This document shows, piece after piece, positions 17,337 to 25,409 of a DNA stretch of 31,802 nt (positions are counted from its first letter, which is position 1; every line of letters begins with the position of its first letter). The DNA is taken from assembly GCA_045534635.1 (NCBI GenBank), contig JAZSKB010000048.1, positions 1 to 31,802 of the forward strand, given 5' to 3'. A program made the position numbers and the translations under genes. The DNA is from UBA1205 sp045534635. GTDB lineage: Bacteria; Bacteroidota; Bacteroidia; Bacteroidales; WCHB1-69. The notes beneath the pieces were generated by a model. The model saw nothing but the letters and a program-made list of their open reading frames with translations, did not search any database and had not been told where the DNA came from.

Positions 17337-17987
17337 ATGAATAAAAAGTTTGCAATAATAATCGGTGGCTGTGGTCACAGAGATGGAGCTGAAATACACG
17401 AGACCACAATGACGTTACTTGCCGTAGAAGAGCATGGAGCTACTTATCAGATGTTTGCTCCAAATAAAAATCAGTATCATGTTTTGAATCATCTAACTGG
17501 GGAAGAAATGCCAGAAGAACGGAATATGCTTGTGGAGGCAGCAAGAATAGCAAGAGGGAATATCAAAGATTTAGCCAACTTTGATATTAAAGATTATGAT
17601 GCTGTAATTTTTCCGGGTGGTTTTGGTGTTGCCAAAAACTTTTTCAATTATGCTTTCAAGGGTGTAGATTGTATTGTGGATAAACAAATAGAAGAGGTAA
17701 TAAAATCTGTACACGATGCAGGAAAACCGATAGGTGGTTTGTGCATTGCTCCTGTTTTACTTACCAAAGTGCTGAAAAACATAACAGTAACTATTGGAAA
17801 TGATGAAAAAACTGCGACAGATGTAGAAAAAATGGGAGGTGTCAATATTAATACGTCTCATGGAGAAGTTATATCTGATAAACGAAACAAAATTTACACT
17901 TCACCGTGTTATATGCTCAATGCCAATTTGATGGATATTCACGATTGTGCTTACAATTTAGTTTCTACAATGTTGGATAATATGTAA
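17337..17987 (+). CDS. elbB: ElbB-type glyoxalase (DJ-1/PfpI-like)
   Basis: A 216-residue cytoplasmic protein of the class I glutamine amidotransferase-like superfamily. The first strand reads FAIIIGGCGHRDGAEIHE, a pattern typical of ElbB. AVIFPGGFGVAKN forms the glycine-rich turn, and the nucleophile elbow GGLCIAP places the reactive Cys at residue 136. ElbB proteins show weak glyoxalase (deglycase-like) activity and were once linked to isoprenoid synthesis; the physiological role is unclear. The length matches the family. It is the first gene of a three-gene unit: 21 bases separate it from the peptidase gene, and no promoter intervenes. Confidence 0.93.
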   Translation: MNKKFAIIIGGCGHRDGAEIHETTMTLLAVEEHGATYQMFAPNKNQYHVLNHLTGEEMPEERNMLVEAARIARGNIKDLANFDIKDYDAVIFPGGFGVAKNFFNYAFKGVDCIVDKQIEEVIKSVHDAGKPIGGLCIAPVLLTKVLKNITVTIGNDEKTATDVEKMGGVNINTSHGEVISDKRNKIYTSPCYMLNANLMDIHDCAYNLVSTMLDNM

Positions 17988-18008
17988 TAACTAAAAATAA
18001 TATTAAGA

Positions 18009-19406
18009 ATGAAGATTTTACAAAGTAAATTGATTTTGACAGCAATGTTGTTCATAGGCGTAAATGCTATGGCACAAAAAGGTGGTATTGATGAACAAAC
18101 TCTTAACAAAATACGGGCATCGTATGAAGAAAATGCTTCCAACAAAGCATTGCAAAATGCAGTTATGGGTACAGATATTAATAAGTTGACATTAAATAGG
18201 AATAATCCATCTGCGAATGATACTTATTTTTCAAACAGAGTAGTATCAAAAGGAATTACTGACCAAAAATCTTCAGGGAGATGTTGGTTGTTTACAGGTC
18301 TTAATGTATTGAGAGCAAAAGTAATAGCAAAATATAATTTGAATGAATTTCAGTTTTCTCAAAATTATTGTTTCTTTTACGACCAATTGGAAAAATCTAA
18401 TTTGTTTTTACAAGCAATTATTGATACAAGAGGCAAAGAAATGACGGATAAAACTGTAGAATGGTTGTTCAAAAATCCTATCGGAGATGGAGGTCAATTT
18501 ACAGGAGTAATCAATATTATCAATAAATATGGAGTTGTTCCAAGTGAAATTATGCCCGAAACCAATAGTAGTAATAATACTTCTCGTATGTCTCAATTAA
18601 TCTCATTGAAGTTGAGAGAATATGGTTTGCAATTGAGAGCAATGGGGGCAAAAGGAATAAAAGAAGATGCTTTGATAGCGAAAAAACAAGAAATGCTTCA
18701 AACAATCTATCGTATTTTGGCAATTAATTTAGGTGTTCCTCCAACAACATTTTCTTATACACAAAAAGATGCTTCTGGAAAACCTATATCTACCAAAACA
18801 TATACACCTCAATCGTTTTTCAAAGAATTTGTTGATGTGGATATGAGCAATTATGTAATGATAATGAATGACCCAACACGTCCATATAATAAAATGTATG
18901 AGATTGAATACGATAGACATGTTTACGATGGAAACAATTGGAAATATTTAAATTTACCAATAGAAGATATAAAGAAAATGGCGATAGCCTCTATCAAAGA
19001 TAGCACAATGATGTATTTTTCTTGTGATGTAGGCAAATTTTTGAATAATAGCATAGGTTTATTAGATATTAACAATTATGATTATAGTTCATTGTTTGGC
19101 ACTGATTTCACAATGAATAAACAAGAGAGAATTGCAACTTTTGCAAGTGGTTCTTCTCATGCAATGACACTTTGTGCTGTTGATTTAGATGAAAATGGGA
19201 ATCCTAAAAAATGGATGGTTGAAAATAGTTGGGGAGTGACAAATGGTTATAAAGGACACTTAATTATGACTGATGAATGGTTTAATGAGTATATGTTTAG
19301 ATTGGTAGTAGATAAAAAATATATGCCAGCAAATATCCAAGCAATGTTGAACCAAAAAGCAGAACTTTTGCCACCTTGGGACCCTATGTTTATGATGGAA
19401 GAATAA
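18009..19406 (+). CDS. pepC: Secreted C1-family cysteine peptidase (aminopeptidase C / bleomycin hydrolase type)
   Basis: A 465-residue protein with a cleavable signal peptide (about residues 1-22, ending NAMA-Q). The papain-fold catalytic set is visible: Cys92 in SGRCWLF with the preceding Gln86, His384 in SSHAMTL, and Asn406 in VENSWG. The large insertion between Cys and His is typical of the C1B aminopeptidase C/bleomycin hydrolase family, which usually forms hexameric barrels trimming peptides. Cytoplasmic members lack a signal, so this one probably acts in the periplasm or outside the cell, feeding peptide use. It lies in the elbB operon, 28 bases before the membrane protein gene. The C-terminal end (PPWDPMFMMEE) is complete. 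Confidence 0.93.
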   Translation: MKILQSKLILTAMLFIGVNAMAQKGGIDEQTLNKIRASYEENASNKALQNAVMGTDINKLTLNRNNPSANDTYFSNRVVSKGITDQKSSGRCWLFTGLNVLRAKVIAKYNLNEFQFSQNYCFFYDQLEKSNLFLQAIIDTRGKEMTDKTVEWLFKNPIGDGGQFTGVINIINKYGVVPSEIMPETNSSNNTSRMSQLISLKLREYGLQLRAMGAKGIKEDALIAKKQEMLQTIYRILAINLGVPPTTFSYTQKDASGKPISTKTYTPQSFFKEFVDVDMSNYVMIMNDPTRPYNKMYEIEYDRHVYDGNNWKYLNLPIEDIKKMAIASIKDSTMMYFSCDVGKFLNNSIGLLDINNYDYSSLFGTDFTMNKQERIATFASGSSHAMTLCAVDLDENGNPKKWMVENSWGVTNGYKGHLIMTDEWFNEYMFRLVVDKKYMPANIQAMLNQKAELLPPWDPMFMMEE

Positions 19407-19434
19407 CAATTTATTAATTAAAAAAGAATAGAAT

Positions 19435-19827
19435 ATGCAAAAATTATCATTTAAAATGTTTGTATTTCTCACTATAACAGGTGTTGTGGTGATATTGTGT
19501 CTAATGTTTGGAATGCCAATGTATAATGTATGGCAGCAAGAAATGACAGGAAAAGCAGAATTTTCTCGTGCAGAACAAAATCGTAAAATAAAAGTAGAAG
19601 AGGCTCGTGCAGAAAAAGAAAGTGCTTCATTTCGTGCTGAAGCAGAAATTATTCGTGCAGAAGGTGTCGCAAAAGCTAATAAAATAATAGGTGGAAGTTT
19701 AAAAGATAATAAAGATTATCTTACCTATTTGTGGATTCAGGCACTTTACGATGAAAGTAATTCTGTTATTTACGTTCCGACAGAAGCCAATTTGCCCATT
19801 TTAGAGGCAACAAGAATGTCGAAATAA
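19435..19827 (+). CDS. Small membrane protein resembling the C-terminal coiled part of stomatin/prohibitin (SPFH) proteins
   Basis: A 130-residue protein with one N-terminal transmembrane segment (about residues 8-27). A strongly charged Ala/Glu/Arg helix follows (about 38-78, including RAEAEIIRAEGVAKAN) and then a short tail with YLTYLWIQALYDE and VIYVPTEANLP. The helix and the YVPTEA-type tail match the region after the SPFH domain in stomatins and HflK/prohibitins, but the SPFH domain itself (about 150-180 residues) is missing. There is no sign of a frameshift, and small stand-alone proteins of this type occur in Bacteroidota. It is the last gene of the operon before a strong terminator. 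It may scaffold membrane protein assemblies; this is inference. Confidence 0.8.
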   Translation: MQKLSFKMFVFLTITGVVVILCLMFGMPMYNVWQQEMTGKAEFSRAEQNRKIKVEEARAEKESASFRAEAEIIRAEGVAKANKIIGGSLKDNKDYLTYLWIQALYDESNSVIYVPTEANLPILEATRMSK

Positions 19828-19832
19828 ACATC

Positions 19833-19867
19833 AAATCCCAGAAAAATTTTTCTGGGATTTTTTATTG
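19833..19867 (+). terminator. Rho-independent terminator of the elbB-pepC operon
   Basis: A perfect palindrome (arms 19833-19846 and 19847-19860, GC part ATCCCAG/CTGGGAT) is followed by a T run on the plus strand. On the minus strand the tail is poor in T, so it is mainly a plus-strand terminator, lying five bases after the last stop codon. Confidence 0.85.
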
Positions 19868-19948
19868 CTTCTAACAAAAAAAAGACATTATTCTTAATAG
19901 ATTAAGCAAAAAAATGCGTTTTTTGTATTTGATTCATTTTATGGAGAT

Positions 19949-20710
19949 TTATTTTAATTCCAATAAAACTGGGCAATGGTCTGAAAAATTTACTTTTGAC
20001 AAGATAACAGAACGTTTCAGTTTATCTTCCAAATTTTGTGTTGCCATATTGTAATCAATACGCCAACCTAAATTTTTATTTTTGGCTTGTCCTCTAAAAC
20101 TCCACCAAGAATATTGATGAGGTTCTTGATTGAAATAACGAAATGTATCAATAAAGCCACTATCAATAAATCTGTCCATCCACTCTCTTTCTTCTGGTAA
20201 AAATCCAGAAGTGTTTGCATTGCTTATAGGATTATGAATATCTATGGCTTTGTGACAAATATTGTAATCACCACAAAGAACTAAATAAGGACGTGTTTTT
20301 CTTAATTCTGTAATATATTGTAAAAAATCTTCAAGCCATTGCATTTTAAAGGCCTGACGTTCATCACCGCTACTTCCCGATGGATGATACACACTTACTA
20401 TCGACAAATCACCAAAATCTGCACGAAGAAAACGTCCTTCATTGTCATATTGGGGCATATTCATTCCTGAAACAACATTATCTGGTTTTTGTTTACAAAG
20501 AATAGCCACTCCGCTATATCCTTTTTTTTGGGCTGAAAAACTATACAAATGATAACCCATTTCTTGTAAAATCAAAGATGGGATTTGTTCCGCTTGTGCT
20601 TTGGTCTCTTGAATACATAGCACATCGGGTTGTACTTCGTTAATCCATTCCAACAAACCTTTGCCGATTGCTGCACGAATGCCATTGACGTTGTATGTGA
20701 TGATTTTCAT
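19949..20710 (-). CDS. xth: Exodeoxyribonuclease III (AP endonuclease family)
   Basis: A 253-residue enzyme of the exonuclease-endonuclease-phosphatase fold. It should cut DNA at abasic sites and remove 3' blocking groups in base excision repair. Motifs in order: YNVNGIRAA (Asn7), QETKAQ with metal-binding Glu35, SVYHPSG, LCGDYNICH, the WWSFRGQAKNKNLGWRIDY segment, and the final SDHCPV (Asp244, His245). The length matches bacterial ExoIII. Its ATG follows the proS stop codon by two bases, so the two genes are transcribed and probably translated together. The residues are those of an active enzyme. Confidence 0.95.
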   Translation of the reverse strand: MKIITYNVNGIRAAIGKGLLEWINEVQPDVLCIQETKAQAEQIPSLILQEMGYHLYSFSAQKKGYSGVAILCKQKPDNVVSGMNMPQYDNEGRFLRADFGDLSIVSVYHPSGSSGDERQAFKMQWLEDFLQYITELRKTRPYLVLCGDYNICHKAIDIHNPISNANTSGFLPEEREWMDRFIDSGFIDTFRYFNQEPHQYSWWSFRGQAKNKNLGWRIDYNMATQNLEDKLKRSVILSKVNFSDHCPVLLELK

Positions 20711-20712
20711 TT

Positions 20713-22185
20713 TTAATATGCTTTTGCAAATAAAACTCTTTCTTTTGATGGTTTACCAGTAAGAATACATTTGCCATTTTCTTGAGGATTGTTGAAAGGA
20801 ATGCAACGAATAGTGGCTTTTGTTTTTTCTTTAATAGCCACTTCTGTTTCTGTTGTACCGTCCCAATGAGCGTAAACAAAACCACCTTTTTCTATTGCGG
20901 CTTCAAATTCTTCCCAAGTATTTACCGAAGTAATATGTTCATCGCGGAATTGTTTTGCTTTATCGAACATATTATTTTGAATGGTATCCAATAATGTTGG
21001 AATATGATTTACAACATCGTTGAGAGTTACCGAATATTTTTCGAGTGTATCTCTTCTACAAATTTCTACTTGTTGTGCTTCTAAATCTTTTGGACCGATA
21101 GCAATTCTTACAGGAACTCCTTTAAGTTCATATTCATTGAATTTCCAACCAGAACGATAAGCATCTCTGTCATCGTATTTAACAGAAATATCCATTGCAG
21201 AAAGTTGATTTTGAATATTTTTAGCAACTTCTGAAACTTTTTTCAACCCTTCTTCATCTTTGTAAATAGGTACAATTACCACTTGCAAAGGTGCAATTTT
21301 AGGAGGCAAAACTAAACCTTTATCATCGGAATGAGCCATAATAAGTGCTCCAATCAAACGAGTCGAAACACCCCAAGAAGTTGCCCATACGTATTCTAAT
21401 TTATTTTCTTTATTAAGAAATTTTACATCAAAAGCCTTAGCAAAATTTTGTCCTAAAAAGTGAGAAGTTCCTGCTTGTAATGCTTTTCCGTCTTGCATTA
21501 ATGCTTCTATACAATATGTATCAATAGCTCCTGCGAAACGTTCATTTGCTGTTTTACGACCTTTAACGACAGGTACAGCCATATAATTTTCAGCAAAATC
21601 GGCATAAACATTAATCATTTTTTCGGTTTCTTCCAATGCTTCTTCTGCAGATTCGTGGGCAGTATGACCTTCTTGCCATAAAAATTCGGCGGTGCGTAAA
21701 AACAATCGTGTACGCATTTCCCAACGAACAACATTTGCCCATTGATTGCACAATATTGGTAAATCTCTATACGATTGTATCCAATTTTTATAAGTATTCC
21801 AGATGATAGTTTCTGATGTTGGACGAACAATAAGTTCTTCTTCCAATTTAGCATCTTCATCAACAACTATTCCTTTGCCATCTGGGTCATTTTTAAGACG
21901 GTAATGGGTAACAATAGCACATTCTTTAGCAAAACCATCAACATGATTTGCTTCACGACTAAAAAACGATTTTGGTATGAATAATGGAAAATAAGCATTA
22001 GTATGTCCAGTTTTTTTGAACATTTTATCTAAAACATCTTGCATATTTTCCCACAAAGTGTAACCGTATGGTTTAATAACCATGCAACCTCTAACTGCAG
22101 AATTTTCTGCTAAATCTGCCTTGACAACCAGTTCGTTATACCATTGTGAATAATTTTCTTCTCTACTTGTTAAGCCTTTTGCCAT
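20713..22185 (-). CDS. proS: Prolyl-tRNA synthetase (short, archaeal/eukaryote-like type)
   Basis: A 490-residue class II aminoacyl-tRNA synthetase that charges tRNA-Pro. It lacks the editing insertion of the long bacterial form and has the length of the short type common in Bacteroidota. Motif 2 is present as RPTSETIIW ... WEMRTRLFLRTAEFLWQEGHTAH, motif 3 lies near STRLIGALIMAHSDDKGLVLPP, and the anticodon-binding domain follows. The C-terminal domain has the CILTGKPS segment and ends in Tyr, which is typical. The minus-strand promoter TACCTTTG at 22263-22270 gives a leader of about 70 bases. The gene is the first of a two-gene unit with xth. Confidence 0.96.
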   Translation of the reverse strand: MAKGLTSREENYSQWYNELVVKADLAENSAVRGCMVIKPYGYTLWENMQDVLDKMFKKTGHTNAYFPLFIPKSFFSREANHVDGFAKECAIVTHYRLKNDPDGKGIVVDEDAKLEEELIVRPTSETIIWNTYKNWIQSYRDLPILCNQWANVVRWEMRTRLFLRTAEFLWQEGHTAHESAEEALEETEKMINVYADFAENYMAVPVVKGRKTANERFAGAIDTYCIEALMQDGKALQAGTSHFLGQNFAKAFDVKFLNKENKLEYVWATSWGVSTRLIGALIMAHSDDKGLVLPPKIAPLQVVIVPIYKDEEGLKKVSEVAKNIQNQLSAMDISVKYDDRDAYRSGWKFNEYELKGVPVRIAIGPKDLEAQQVEICRRDTLEKYSVTLNDVVNHIPTLLDTIQNNMFDKAKQFRDEHITSVNTWEEFEAAIEKGGFVYAHWDGTTETEVAIKEKTKATIRCIPFNNPQENGKCILTGKPSKERVLFAKAY

Positions 22186-22235
22186 ACTTTGGTACGATTT
22201 TTGATAATATATTTAATAAGATAAAATAAAAATTG

Positions 22236-22270
22236 TAAATTTGCGTTATTAATTTAAGTTTGCAAAGGTA
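22236..22270. promoter_or_regulatory. Divergent overlapping promoters for proS and the His/Tyr-rich lipoprotein
   Basis: Plus strand: TAAATTTG at 22236-22243 followed by CG. Minus strand: TACCTTTG reading from 22270 to 22263. The two predicted transcription starts lie within about ten bases of each other, so the two polymerases would compete. Confidence 0.6.
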
Positions 22271-22299
22271 CAAAAAAATATTAATTAACAATAAAAAAA

Positions 22300-22305
22300 T
22301 GGAGG
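22300..22305 (+). promoter_or_regulatory. Strong Shine-Dalgarno that decides the start at 22314
   Basis: GGAGG at 22301-22305, eight bases before the ATG at 22314. An ATG at 22299 overlaps this site and would add only five residues before the signal peptide, so 22314 is the likely start. Confidence 0.6.
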
Positions 22306-22313
22306 AACTATCC

Positions 22314-23900
22314 ATGAAAAAATTAGCATTTATTTCAGCAATCGCTTTTTTAAGCGTAATGTATTCTTGCACTATCAACACATTGGTATTGTACGATGAT
22401 GGTTATTATACTGCTTCTCAACGACAAGCGGCTATTGAGGCTCAGCGAAAATCTTATCAAAATTCGACAAACAACCAACAAACTCAAAGTCAAGAGCAAT
22501 ATGTAAACAATGAGTCTATTGCGACAGAGGAATATTATCAAGATGATTATACTTCTTCGCAAACATATCAAACTGATGAGGGAACGGGTAATACTTATAT
22601 TACCAATAATTACTATTTTGATGAAGATAGTTATTATGATTATGCATATACTGCCCGTTTGCGTAGATTTTATGGTGATAGTTATGGTTGGAGTTATTAT
22701 GACCCTTATTTTACCAATCAATATTGGTACAATTACAATCCAGCATGTTGGGGTGTAAGTATCTATTATGGTTATAACTTCTGGTGGGATGCCCCTTGGT
22801 ATTATCGACCATATTATTATCGTCCTTGTTATTATCATCATGGATTTGCTTGGGGATGGGGTTGGAATACGCCGGTGTATGTACATCATCATTACCATTT
22901 TCGTCCATTTTATGACTACAGACATCATGGACATTATAGACCACACGCACCTCATGGACATCACGGGCATGGTTTTAACGGCGATTATTATTACAATAGT
23001 TTTGATAGAAATTATGCTTACAACAATCAACACAGAAATTCTGTTCAAGGAGGCATAAATGCTATAAATCAAAATATTGTATCAAAAGGAGGTCGTTCGG
23101 AAAAACCTTTAAGTCAATCTTCTTTTGGTGAACGTTATGAAAATGCAATGGTATCATCATTCCCGGTACGTAGTGGTACCTCTCATGCTGTTTCTTCACA
23201 AAATACAACGAACAATGCTGTTACAAGTGAGGTAAATTCAAATATAGGTTTACGTAGTGAAACAAGTACTGCTAATAGAAGTGAATCAGTAAAACAGAAT
23301 AATCAATCTTCTGTAAATAATACACTTACAAATAGAGCCGTAAAAACTGAAGATGTAAGCGAAGGAAATACATCTTCAAATGGAAACAATAGAAGTGCAA
23401 ATACTTCAAATAGTGCTACAACAAAGGCTCAAATGCCGAATAATCAAAATAACGCAAGCAATAAAGTTACACCTTCAAGTGGAAACAATAGAAGTGCAAA
23501 TACTTCAAATAGTGCTACAACAAAGGCACAAATGCCAAATAATCAAAACAATGCTGTTAATAGAACAACAAATAATACAACGAATGTAAATTCTGGGACA
23601 ACGAGAACAACATCTCCTTCTAATAATAATGTTCGGAATTCATCATCTTCGTATAATAATCGTTCAAGTTCGACACAAGAAAGAAATAACGTAATGCCAT
23701 CTTCATCACGTTCTAATAATTCATCTTCGTCGTACTCACACCCAAGTTCATCATCTTCGTCGTACTCACGACCAAGTTCATCTTCTTCGTCGTATTCGCG
23801 ACCAAGTTCATCATCTTCGTCGTATTCACGACCAAGTAGTAGTTCTCAGTCTTCAGGAAGTACTTCTTCTGGGAATAGGTCAGTTGGTGGAAGACGTTAA
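22314..23900 (+). CDS. Tyr/His/Trp-rich lipoprotein with Ser- and Asn-rich low-complexity tail
   Basis: A 528-residue protein. The signal peptide has a lipobox ending in Cys19 (SVMYSC). Residues about 30-100 are Gln/Asn/Tyr-rich. Residues about 105-250 are extremely aromatic and His-rich (repeated YYRP, HHHYHF, HGHHGHG with several Trp). The rest is Asn/Ser/Thr-rich, with two copies of a GNNRSANTSNSATTK unit (99 bases apart) and four Ser-Tyr-Arg-Pro repeats near the end, finishing in VGGRR. It precedes a FadL-like porin by 36 bases. The composition suggests a disordered, possibly metal-binding surface or periplasmic protein; no enzymatic domain is visible. I know similar Tyr-rich lipoproteins only as uncharacterised Bacteroidota proteins. 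Confidence 0.85.
   Translation: MKKLAFISAIAFLSVMYSCTINTLVLYDDGYYTASQRQAAIEAQRKSYQNSTNNQQTQSQEQYVNNESIATEEYYQDDYTSSQTYQTDEGTGNTYITNNYYFDEDSYYDYAYTARLRRFYGDSYGWSYYDPYFTNQYWYNYNPACWGVSIYYGYNFWWDAPWYYRPYYYRPCYYHHGFAWGWGWNTPVYVHHHYHFRPFYDYRHHGHYRPHAPHGHHGHGFNGDYYYNSFDRNYAYNNQHRNSVQGGINAINQNIVSKGGRSEKPLSQSSFGERYENAMVSSFPVRSGTSHAVSSQNTTNNAVTSEVNSNIGLRSETSTANRSESVKQNNQSSVNNTLTNRAVKTEDVSEGNTSSNGNNRSANTSNSATTKAQMPNNQNNASNKVTPSSGNNRSANTSNSATTKAQMPNNQNNAVNRTTNNTTNVNSGTTRTTSPSNNNVRNSSSSYNNRSSSTQERNNVMPSSSRSNNSSSSYSHPSSSSSSYSRPSSSSSSYSRPSSSSSSYSRPSSSSQSSGSTSSGNRSVGGRR
23375..23552 (+). repeat. Two-copy direct repeat, period 99 bases
   Basis: Two copies of about 79 bases (23375-23453 and 23474-23552) differ at only about five positions, most of them synonymous. 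They encode the GNNRSANTSNSATTKAQMPN block twice, which indicates a recent in-frame duplication. Confidence 0.85.
23721..23837 (+). repeat. Tandem 30-base repeat encoding Ser-rich units
   Basis: Four units (the first 27 bases, then three of 30) encode S-S-S-S-S-S-Y-S-R-P, with the first unit ending in His-Pro. In-frame slippage could change the copy number without breaking the gene. Confidence 0.85.
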
Positions 23901-23922
23901 TAATTAGTAATAAAAATAATAA

Positions 23923-23928
23923 AGGAGG
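23923..23928 (+). promoter_or_regulatory. Strong Shine-Dalgarno for the FadL-like gene
   Basis: AGGAGG lies eight bases before the ATG at 23937, a near-perfect anti-16S match that is unusual in this window. Confidence 0.65.
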
Positions 23929-23936
23929 AATAAACA

Positions 23937-25403
23937 ATGAAAAAGATAGTTTTTTTGATAGTGTTTTTATCAAATATTTCAGTAATAATAGCACAAAATG
24001 AGCGAGATGCCTATAGATATTCACAAGATGATATTTATGGTACTGCTCGATATAATTCATTAGCAGGAGCAATGGGAGCATTTGGAGCAGATTTTTCAAC
24101 GCTTTCGACAAATCCAGCAACGATAGGTCTTTACAAACGTGGAGAAATTGCATTTACACCTGTTTTATCTTATAAAAAATCTGAATCACAATACAATAAT
24201 GTAAGTTCAAGCAGAAATAAATATTCATTTTCATTAGGAAATTTAGGAATGGTATGGGCATTCAATATAAAAAATGGTACCAAATGGAGAATGTGGCAGT
24301 TTGCAACAGGATATAATCAAATAGCAGATTATAATAATGTTTCAATTGTAAAAGGTCCTAATGAATTTACAGACGAAAAATCTACTTTTATAGATTATTT
24401 AGCACCTCAATTGAATGGGATAGCACCTTCAACATTAGGTTTTGGAAAAACGTTAGGTGATATGTTGTATTATCACTGGTTGGTTGACCCAAATCCGGAA
24501 GATACATTTTCATATATTAGTCTTGTAGATGAGGCATTAGAACAAAGACAAGTAATGGCAACAGATGGAACAAGAGGAGAGTATCTATTTTCTGGAGGTG
24601 CAAATTATGATGATAAATTATTTATAGGTATCACAATGGGAATACCATTTTATGATTATTCTCAAAAAAGGACTTATTCTGAGTCGAAAAATAAATGTTA
24701 TGATAGTTTAGTTTTTTTAGATAATTTTCGTTCAAAAGGTAGAGGTATCAATTTAAAAGTAGGATTGATTTATCAGCCAATTTCTTATGTTCGTTTAGGA
24801 ATAAGTGCTCATACTCCTACATTATATAATATAAAAGAAGAGTATGACCAAGTTTTGACTCTTTACAATGTAGAACAAATAGATAGCAATGATTATAGTT
24901 ACCAATATGCTTTAGGTAAGTTTAAATATCAATTGATAACGCCAAGTAAATTTTCTGCTAATGTGGCTTTTATATCTAAAAAATGGGGGTTTGTAGATAT
25001 AGATTACGAAATAATGGATTATTCTACAATGCAAATGCAAGCAGATATAAATAATTATGATTTTGAAAATGAAAATCTTAATATTCAACAATATTACCAA
25101 ACAACCCATACAATAAAAGTTGGTGGAGAATTAAAGTTGGGTTTAGTAGCCTTACGATTGGGTTATTCTTATATGACAAATCCATATACCAAATCGGCAA
25201 ATATAGATGGCTCTCGTCATTTGTTTTCTGGTGGTATAGGGGTAAAAGGTCAATATTTCTTTATAGATTTTGCTTATTGTTATCGATTGTATAGCGACAA
25301 AAACGTATTTTATAGTGCAAACAATTTAGCACCATACAACCAAACATTTAGAAATCAATCATTTAGTGTTACTTGTGGTTGGAAAATTGGTAAGGTTTTC
25401 TAA
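23937..25403 (+). CDS. FadL/OmpP1-like outer membrane beta-barrel protein
   Basis: A 488-residue protein with a signal peptide (about residues 1-19, ending IIA-Q). The mature start, DAYRYSQDDIYGTARYNSLAGAMGAFGADFSTLSTNPAT, is the hallmark N-terminus of Bacteroidota FadL/TodX-family barrels (often labelled hemin receptor). The NPA motif belongs to the N-terminal hatch and is followed by amphipathic strands to the end, which closes with aromatic residues (CGWKIGKVF). These porins move hydrophobic molecules across the outer membrane; the substrate here is unknown. It follows the His/Tyr-rich lipoprotein, with which it probably shares a transcript. It converges with the aminotransferase gene across six bases, with no obvious terminator. 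Confidence 0.88.
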   Translation: MKKIVFLIVFLSNISVIIAQNERDAYRYSQDDIYGTARYNSLAGAMGAFGADFSTLSTNPATIGLYKRGEIAFTPVLSYKKSESQYNNVSSSRNKYSFSLGNLGMVWAFNIKNGTKWRMWQFATGYNQIADYNNVSIVKGPNEFTDEKSTFIDYLAPQLNGIAPSTLGFGKTLGDMLYYHWLVDPNPEDTFSYISLVDEALEQRQVMATDGTRGEYLFSGGANYDDKLFIGITMGIPFYDYSQKRTYSESKNKCYDSLVFLDNFRSKGRGINLKVGLIYQPISYVRLGISAHTPTLYNIKEEYDQVLTLYNVEQIDSNDYSYQYALGKFKYQLITPSKFSANVAFISKKWGFVDIDYEIMDYSTMQMQADINNYDFENENLNIQQYYQTTHTIKVGGELKLGLVALRLGYSYMTNPYTKSANIDGSRHLFSGGIGVKGQYFFIDFAYCYRLYSDKNVFYSANNLAPYNQTFRNQSFSVTCGWKIGKVF

Positions 25404-25409
25404 TTTGTA

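Noticed and set aside
22350..23072. A 240-codon minus-strand frame opposite the His/Tyr-rich lipoprotein
   Set aside because: It is an antisense shadow of the TAT/ATT-rich coding sequence; it is an Ile-rich low-complexity string without a start signal.
23721..23837. Regular repeats that might suggest a CRISPR array
   Set aside because: The units are contiguous, have no spacers and encode an in-frame Ser-Tyr-Arg-Pro repeat in a real gene.
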